Source of the DNA: an uncultured Pelagibacteraceae bacterium
GTDB taxonomy: Bacteria; Pseudomonadota; Alphaproteobacteria; Pelagibacterales; Pelagibacteraceae
DNA length: 64,000 bases
Direction of reading: 5' to 3'
Assembly: GCA_902612575.1 (NCBI GenBank)
Contig: CACMDZ010000002.1
Span: 62,001-126,000, forward strand
The translations under genes and the position numbers were made by a program. Shown here one piece after another: positions 63,177-64,000 of the stretch. The first letter of the stretch is position 1. Each line of letters starts with the position of its first letter. Below the pieces are notes generated by a model. It was not told where the DNA came from. It made no database searches and saw only the letters and a program-made list of their open reading frames with translations.

Positions 63177-63226
63177 GATGCCTCCAAGATAGAAAGAAAA
63201 GAAAAGACAAGGGTCTTGGAAGCATC
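63177..63226. repeat. 13-bp inverted repeat upstream of the nuclease operon
   Basis: GATGCCTCCAAGA (63177-63189) and TCTTGGAAGCATC (63214-63226) pair at 12 of 13 positions around a purine-rich 24-base loop. It lies 20 bp upstream of the first start codon of the minus-strand operon, so it would be in its leader. Operator, attenuator or mRNA-stability hairpin are all possible. The rest of 63158-63324 is AT-rich and holds no gene. Confidence 0.5.
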
Positions 63227-63324
63227 GGGGTTAATTTATCCCTTGCGCTTCCATACAATTAGATATGTTGATTAATTTATCTAGTTTACAAAGGATTGTA
63301 TTGGATTTTAAAGGTTTACAAATC

Positions 63325-64000
63325 TTATTTTACTGAATTTCCAAAGTATAATTGTCTTTTAATAGAACCTAGAGTTTTGTCTGCATGTATATTGATTATA
63401 TCTTTATAATTTTCATTATAATTTCTATCAATTATTTCTTTATTTCCAAAAACTATCTCTGAAACAGAGTCAAGAATAATTTGATTTGTTACAATCATAG
63501 TATTTTGTGATTTTATTTCACTATGTTGCAAATTAAAATTCCAACCTTTTATCTTAGTTCTGAAATAAATATTTACTCCATTAGCTAATAAATTATTAAA
63601 TATTTCTAATCCTTTAATTTTATACTGAAGTTTTTCCTTTGAAGTTGGAAATCCTAGGCTAATTATTTGGTTATGATTATTTGTAATTGCCAATTCAGCT
63701 CTTTTATCTAATATTTCTGAGAAGTTTATTATTGATTGAATAATATTTTGGTTAGTAATTTCAGCTGTATCAAAATCACACGAAAATTGTTTGTTGTGAT
63801 GTCCTTTAAATTCTAATAGCGGATCTCCCCCTTCTTCTTTGATAAAAGGTTTTATTTCATCATCTGCTTTGCTAATTATAGCTGCTTTTAAATCTTTTTT
63901 GGCTGTTTCAATTAAATCCTCTCCCCATGTTTTATCATGAACACCATCCCAAATTTCTTCAAACGTTAATAAATCGTGTTTGTTGATATTAATCTCAAAT
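63325..64000 (-). CDS. unknown protein, C-terminal part (5' end beyond window)
   Basis: The track reports 122 aa from a TTG, but the frame stays open to the right edge of the window, giving at least 224 residues, so the real start lies outside. Visible segments include FEEIWDGVHDKTWGEDLIE, EEGGDPLLEFKGHHNKQFSCDF and a C-terminal ADKTLGSIKRQLYFGNSVK. No domain recognised. Its composition is AT-rich like the core genome, unlike the nuclease operon. Confidence 0.6.
   Translation of the reverse strand, partial: FEININKHDLLTFEEIWDGVHDKTWGEDLIETAKKDLKAAIISKADDEIKPFIKEEGGDPLLEFKGHHNKQFSCDFDTAEITNQNIIQSIINFSEILDKRAELAITNNHNQIISLGFPTSKEKLQYKIKGLEIFNNLLANGVNIYFRTKIKGWNFNLQHSEIKSQNTMIVTNQIILDSVSEIVFGNKEIIDRNYNENYKDIINIHADKTLGSIKRQLYFGNSVK

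Noticed and set aside
1-64000. rRNA genes, CRISPR arrays, insertion sequences and riboswitches
   Set aside because: Reading both strands gave no rRNA, no regularly spaced repeat array, no transposase gene and no convincing riboswitch leader; tRNA-Gly is the only RNA gene I can support.

Overview
The window reads as a piece of a SAR11 (Pelagibacterales) type alphaproteobacterial chromosome. The DNA is very AT-rich, genes are packed with 1-20 bp overlaps or gaps, intergenic spacers are tiny, and the order of housekeeping genes is that of an alphaproteobacterial origin region. This taxonomic call is inference from gene content, order and base composition; no marker such as 16S rRNA is present.

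Layout. (1) 1-6.9 kb: end of an lptE-like gene, holA, then parB-parA-rsmG-mnmG-mnmE on the minus strand, with two ParB-binding (parS) palindromes inside rsmG and mnmG. (2) 6.9-8.7 kb: two tandem sulfotransferase paralogues. (3) 8.7-12.4 kb: rho, hemJ, hemH, hemE. (4) 12.4-12.7 kb: a short AT-rich spacer that is a good candidate for the chromosomal oriC, followed by ppsR-maf-aroE-coaE-dnaQ. (5) 16-20 kb: secB, fxsA-like, Tim44-like, Smr, hslU-hslV. (6) 20-27.7 kb: hisB-hisH-(FkbM methyltransferase)-hisA-hisF-hisE running straight into a malyl-CoA lyase/malate-CoA ligase operon, HIT and GNAT genes. (7) 27.7-32.1 kb: lolA-like, ftsK, a Ubi-type flavin hydroxylase, a Lon N-domain protein. (8) 32.1-36.1 kb: an accessory cassette of TPR protein, 2OG-Fe(II) oxygenase, TPR-sulfotransferase and FkbM methyltransferase. 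(9) 36.15-43.01 kb: an integrated mobile element in a tRNA-Gly(GCC) gene. (10) 43.0-61.3 kb: a third sulfotransferase, pterin dehydratase, purH, heparinase-like, rpe, an SSS-family symporter with its small subunit, acs, an EVE protein, tsaD, hemC-hemD, an MscS channel, folD, an MBL-fold protein and a photolyase-like flavoprotein with unusual domain order. (11) 61.4-64 kb: a minus-strand operon with PD-(D/E)XK and GIY-YIG domain proteins and a truncated unknown gene.

The most interesting object is the ~6.8 kb element. It is bounded by 47-bp direct repeats that include the 5' half of tRNA-Gly. It encodes a complete tyrosine integrase, a tightly coupled run of unrecognised small genes with strong Shine-Dalgarno sites, and a 700-residue primase-polymerase/helicase fusion. 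A ~400 bp non-coding stretch full of helically phased short repeats and nested inverted repeats follows, then a two-gene minus-strand module (zinc-ribbon plus tiny membrane protein). No capsid, tail, portal, terminase or conjugation gene is visible. This is the architecture expected of a self-replicating phage-satellite-like or plasmid-like integrative element, and its base composition and ribosome-binding sites differ visibly from the flanking chromosome. It captures the 5' rather than the 3' part of its target tRNA, so the working tRNA now has an element-derived upstream region.

Most remaining genes are ordinary core functions: heme synthesis, histidine synthesis, tRNA modification, chromosome partition and acetate activation. 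Three short-chain type sulfotransferases, one TPR-sulfotransferase and two FkbM methyltransferases suggest variable modification of a surface glycan, lipid or peptide.
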